Positions 60,000 through 64,000 of a stretch of 64,000 bases of DNA are shown here, piece by piece. The position numbers and the translations under genes were made by a program. The stretch spans positions 1,984,001 through 2,048,000 of the forward strand of contig NC_044030.1 of NCBI RefSeq assembly GCF_900496995.4, in the 5' to 3' direction. This DNA is from Aquila chrysaetos chrysaetos (lineage: Eukaryota; Chordata; Aves; Accipitriformes; Accipitridae). The notes under the pieces were generated by a model. That model was not told the DNA's origin and ran no database searches. It worked only from the letters and a program-made list of their open reading frames with translations. Within the stretch, counting starts at the first letter, position 1. Every line of letters begins with the position of its first letter.

Positions 60000-62540
60000 T
60001 TTTAGGAAAAAAAACGGTTAATTAGTTGGACATGCTAAGTATTATACTGTTTTAAGGCAAAATTTCCACTAGAGCTTTTGAAATGTCCCATATGACAAAA
60101 AAAAAGGCTTTTCTTCTCACAATATTTGTATTCAGTAGAAGGTCAAAGACACAGCTAATATGTAAAGTTTGCATAAAATCATAAATTGTTGTGATCCTTC
60201 TTAATCACTGTCATGTTAAGCAATTTTATCTGTAGTTGGACTGTGTCTTGGTGGTTGGACTGAGAAAGATGTGATTCCTTCCCAAACAAAGTATGTAGGT
60301 AAAATTCCTTAAAACACAGTAAATTGTAGTGTACAGAGCTTCACTATTAGCTCTTTTTCCTCTTCTCCCAGTACTTGTGCCCACATAGCTTAATGAGAAG
60401 TACTACACTGATGTGCTGTCTTTGGACATGTGCATGCTGCATGATTGGCTACATTAGTTTTTCAGTCATAATTTCATAGGAAGAAAGGATCTGCTATGGT
60501 TTTTGGACATCATCGACATAAATATTCATGAGCAACTAACAATATCCTTACACACTGTCCTCTTAAAGTAAGTGAAGTAGTATGGGCTATGAAGTTTATT
60601 TTATAAACCTCAGTTACCAGGAATGTTTCTTCCTCACAGGATTGTTTTAAAAATAAAGTGGAAAAAACACGTAAATTAACCTTTCCAAATTTGATTTAAT
60701 GAAGACTTTTTAAATAATAATTTATTTCATTGTTGAATTAAATGGTTTCCTGTATTTTATACAAGAGCAAAAGTGTCAGGATTTTACTTGTCACATATGA
60801 AGCAATCTTCCTTACCCCTTAGTCGAAAGTTCTCCTGGCATTTTCCGTACCTGGAGTTTTTTGTAGTTTGCTCGCTCTTTGAGTTTGCTTGCCAGCAGAA
60901 CACAAGGCTAGGTTAGATAGGCTCAATCATGTGGAATAGAAAAAGGAAATCTTTTCTTGAGAAACAGTGAGGAAAAAGAATAGAAAAAGGTTCATCAATG
61001 TCCAAGGTGTTTTCTTAACCTTCAGCTTGATACCCCCAGAAGAGACGGTGCCTTCAGGGCAGGTTTTTCTCTCCTTAAGGGGAAGTTTCTTTCAGACTAC
61101 TAGGTATCATAACCATAGACTAGAAAAGCAGAAAGAAAGCTAGCCATTTCTCTTAGAAGTTAACTGCAGGCTTTTGTCAGTTACTCAAAGCAAGTGAGGG
61201 TCCTGAGTTTGCCCCTTAAGTATGCGATCAGTTAATGACCCCGGTGCAATCTATTTGGTTTACTTGACCTAGTAAAAAGAGGTGCAGGTATTACTTAATC
61301 GTGAAACTATGAACATTTTTGTGTTTTGTGTTCCTGAGGGTATCAACTACTAATTGTGCCAAGAAAAGAAAAAAATAAATACTGCTAATCGTCAGTGCAT
61401 GGCCCTTTTCAGCTAAATTTATGTAAATCGAATTTATTTTGACCCACTACTGTTCTGGAGTGTGGTGGCAAAATGGTTAAGACATCTTGCTACGGAAAGA
61501 AGGTGTTAATTTGAGTTCTGCTCTGGATTTACATAAAATTAAGCCTTCAGTCCATCTGTGAATATTTATCTGGTCATTTCTGCTGAGAAATCAAAGGTGG
61601 CAAAATGAGATGCTTGACACATCACTGACTGTTTTGTCTGTGACTACAAAAGCTGGTATGCTTTAACTATGTTAATCTGATATGTCAGTTGGGTTTGGCA
61701 TGGATTTTTAACCTTTCAAAACTGCATAGCACCACCTCTCCACCTAAACTACATTTTTTTCATTAATAGTTGGAATAATCAACACTGCTACTGCTCTTTC
61801 TTCCAGATCCCTTTTCATAACTCGTCTCTAATATGAAATTTAGAGGTAATAATCCTAAGTTTTAGTTCTTGCATTGGAATATTAAAACATGCTCATAAGC
61901 CTCATTATATTGTTCCTCTGTTACTCTTTTGGGCTTTTTTTAGTTTCCTTCTTTGTTTTGCAACCTTTTCATTCTTTTGTTTCTTATCTCAGCTTGGAGA
62001 TAGAGGTCATGCTTTCTGCTGATGTTTAATTGCTTATAGCACAAGGTGCTTGATTGAAGCCTCTGCTTGGTACTAATACATATATATGTATATGTATGCA
62101 TATTTTAAAAGAATTTAGAATTTTCAGAAGATGGGTTATGTAATTAAGCCATTTCTGAAGCCAGATAATTGTCAAGCGGTTTCTAAAATGAGAGATGCTT
62201 TCTTAAAAAGGAAAAAAAGAAAAACAAAAAATAAACCAACAGGTGTCAGCAAAGACCATGTAACAAAACATTGGGTCAAATCACATCAACAGTATATGCT
62301 GCCTTCATGACAAATCCCTGTTGTTTTTCATTTAATTCTCTCAAAAGATCTTGAGATCCTATTTGTGATCAGTCAACTCAGAATCCAGAATATCACACCC
62401 ATGTGTTAAGATTGAATTGAATTGCTTTCAGTAGAAAACGCAAGAAATCCCTTAGAGGTAATGTCAATTCCATCTTAATGAATTGTTCTCCCACACTATA
62501 ATCCAAGTGAGGTCTTTTGTGGATTTTTAAAATGCCATTG
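60000..62540 (+). other. Intron 4, no exon recognised
   Basis: AT-rich; no open frame or repeat that I could identify. Confidence 0.4.
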
Positions 62541-62543
62541 ATT

Positions 62544-62573
62544 CCCCCCACACCCCCCCACCCCCCCCCCCCC
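62544..62573. repeat. C-rich low-complexity tract
   Basis: Nearly uninterrupted C-run with three interspersed A residues over 30 bp. The complementary strand is a G-run able to form a G-quadruplex. Length is likely polymorphic or error-prone in sequencing. Confidence 0.85.
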
Positions 62574-62736
62574 TTAGCTTGCAGTGAACAGGGCCTTTAG
62601 AAAGTCCATTCAGCTTTTAGGATTTTTTGTTCTGGCATGGTGATGGTGGATTTTTTTGTTTGTGCCAGTTCTTAGGTAAGTCTGCGTCCAAAAGCAGTAT
62701 GTCAAAAAGTTCCTTTGCATCTCTCATTGTTACTTA

Positions 62737-62943
62737 TTGGCAGGTTTGTCACTTGAGGTTCAAAATAAAGCTCATTCAACCAAGGCTGTGGCAGCCACAG
62801 TAGCAAGCCTCGGGTCAGTCCCACCACTTGAGATTTGCCGCAGGGCAGTCAGTTGGAATTCATTTTGCATTTGTTTCACTGAACATTATTGTTCTTACAC
62901 TGCGCAGAGGAAGAAGTTGTGGGTAGACTACTGTTTGTTATAA
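62737..62943 (+). pseudogene. Relic of a DIRS-type tyrosine recombinase (C-terminal catalytic part)
   Basis: An open frame of about 68 codons whose pattern matches the catalytic end of DIRS-family tyrosine recombinases: KAHSTKAVAA, six residues, GSVPPLEICRRAVSWNS, then F...EHYCSY. In that family the segment reads approximately A-H-S-T-R-A-x-A ... G-V-x-x-x-x-I-C-x-A-A-x-W-x-S-x-x-x-F-x-x-x-Y. It contains the His, the Trp/His and the Tyr nucleophile positions. Here His13, Trp40 and Tyr51 are kept, but the Arg of the H-x-x-R box is Lys16, so it would be inactive. No upstream recombinase, reverse transcriptase or split terminal repeats were found. It appears to be a lone fossil fragment in FAM172A intron 4. 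The assignment is by pattern only; DIRS elements are rare in birds. Confidence 0.5.
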
Positions 62944-64000
62944 GGATTGTTTCCTGCTCGTGCTCATTTTCTCTTTTTGTGTTAAAGTGCTTATTACCAA
63001 TGAGGAGACAAATCTTATAAAACAAGAAAATCCATTACTCATAATGGCATTGCTTCTAGTGGTTTATACTTGTTTATTTTTAAGATTAGTGATAAAACCT
63101 CCAACCTGTGTACACTGCCTTGAAGTTCTTAGAAAATACTAGTAGTGCTGAGGGGCTTAATCTCTTAGGCTGAATTTAAATTATTTGAAAATAGTATCCT
63201 TTCTATGCCCGTGAAAGATCCATTTCTTGAGAAAGTTAGATTCAAGAGGTTGCAACTTGTTATGTCAGGTCTGAATTGATAGTTGAAGGAATTTCAGAGG
63301 TCTGAGGAGCTGATGGTGAATCTCTTGCTGTACTGTGCGAAGTCAAGTCAAACATACTACTTTAGGAAAAAAAGAACACAAAGACAAATGAGGTTGATTT
63401 TGGTCTATATGTGGATTTGTCAGGCGAATTGGTAATGTTCAGCTGTTACACATTTTAAGTGCAGTTCTGTCACGGGGTGGGAATTGACAAGTGAACCTAA
63501 GGTTGAATTTTTTCTGCATTCTCCAAAGAAAAATAAAAAACCTTGCATTTTTCTTTACTTCAACTCAAAGCATAGCAAATTATATCTGAGCGAGTTACTG
63601 TACAAGGTGGAGGTGGTCAGACTTCAGTGGCTTCTGAGCATGTCTTTTTCACTAATATTTTAATTGTAATTTTCTCCCTTCTTTTTTTCTCTTTTTTTCT
63701 GTAATATATGTTTATGTGGGAAATTAAACTGAGGTTTACTTATAAGGTTAATAGAGGAATAATAAACTACTAATGACACTAATAATGTACTAACCCTTTT
63801 TATGATATGACTTATGAAAACCCAGGAAGTCAAGCAAGAAGGAAAGCACTATCGCACCTATGTTTTATTAGCTACAATCTCCTTAATTTTAAATGTAATA
63901 TTTATATCATTCTAGAAAATGTGGCCACTAATAAAAACGTACAAGCAAAATTATTGCCATTAGATCCTCTTACTCTCTGCACTTTCATGTAGTTTGAGAG
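62944..64000 (+). other. Intron 4 to the window edge
   Basis: AT-rich, no exon recognised. FAM172A exon 5 and beyond must lie past 64000. Confidence 0.45.

Overview
This is vertebrate nuclear DNA, and almost certainly from a bird. It has one CpG-island promoter, short exons in long AT-rich introns, CR1-type LINE 3' fragments, and several copies of long terminal repeats (LTRs) with the TGTCCTGG / TGTCATGGTTTAACC termini common in avian genomes. No bacterial-style gene organisation is present.

The main gene is the 5' part of FAM172A (ARB2A) on the + strand. I recognise it from three protein-coding exons (38257-38380, 41684-41785, 44414-44514). They splice in phase and encode the first 103 residues, closely matching the vertebrate protein. 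The promoter and a likely non-coding first exon lie in the CpG island at about 12.65-13.95 kb; the exon ends at a strong splice donor at 13352/13353. Intron 1 is about 25 kb, introns 2 and 3 are 3.3 and 2.6 kb, and intron 4 runs off the right edge. The remaining exons, including most of the Arb2 domain, lie beyond this window. In chicken the orthologous region is, to my knowledge, on chromosome Z (human 5q15).

Layout: 1-12.6 kb is intergenic, with one LTR and one old CR1 fragment. 12.65-13.95 kb is the CpG island. 13.35-38.25 kb is intron 1, holding a nested pair of LTRs, three further LTRs and CR1 fragments. 38-44.5 kb holds the coding exons. 44.5-64 kb is intron 4, holding more LTRs, a possible multi-exon gene on the opposite strand (about 53.8-57.1 kb, perhaps reaching 60.0 kb), and a short relic resembling the catalytic end of a DIRS-type tyrosine recombinase (about 62.74-62.94 kb).

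Three LTR groups are visible. Group A: 2896(-), 17424(+), 20214(-), 44846(+). Group B: 17687(-), nested in an A copy, and 24037(+). Group C: 32944(-), 46181(-), 56200(-). Several have exact 5-bp target-site duplications. No retroviral coding genes were seen, so these look like solo LTRs. The least explained part of the window is the phase-compatible chain of open exons on the minus strand inside intron 4.
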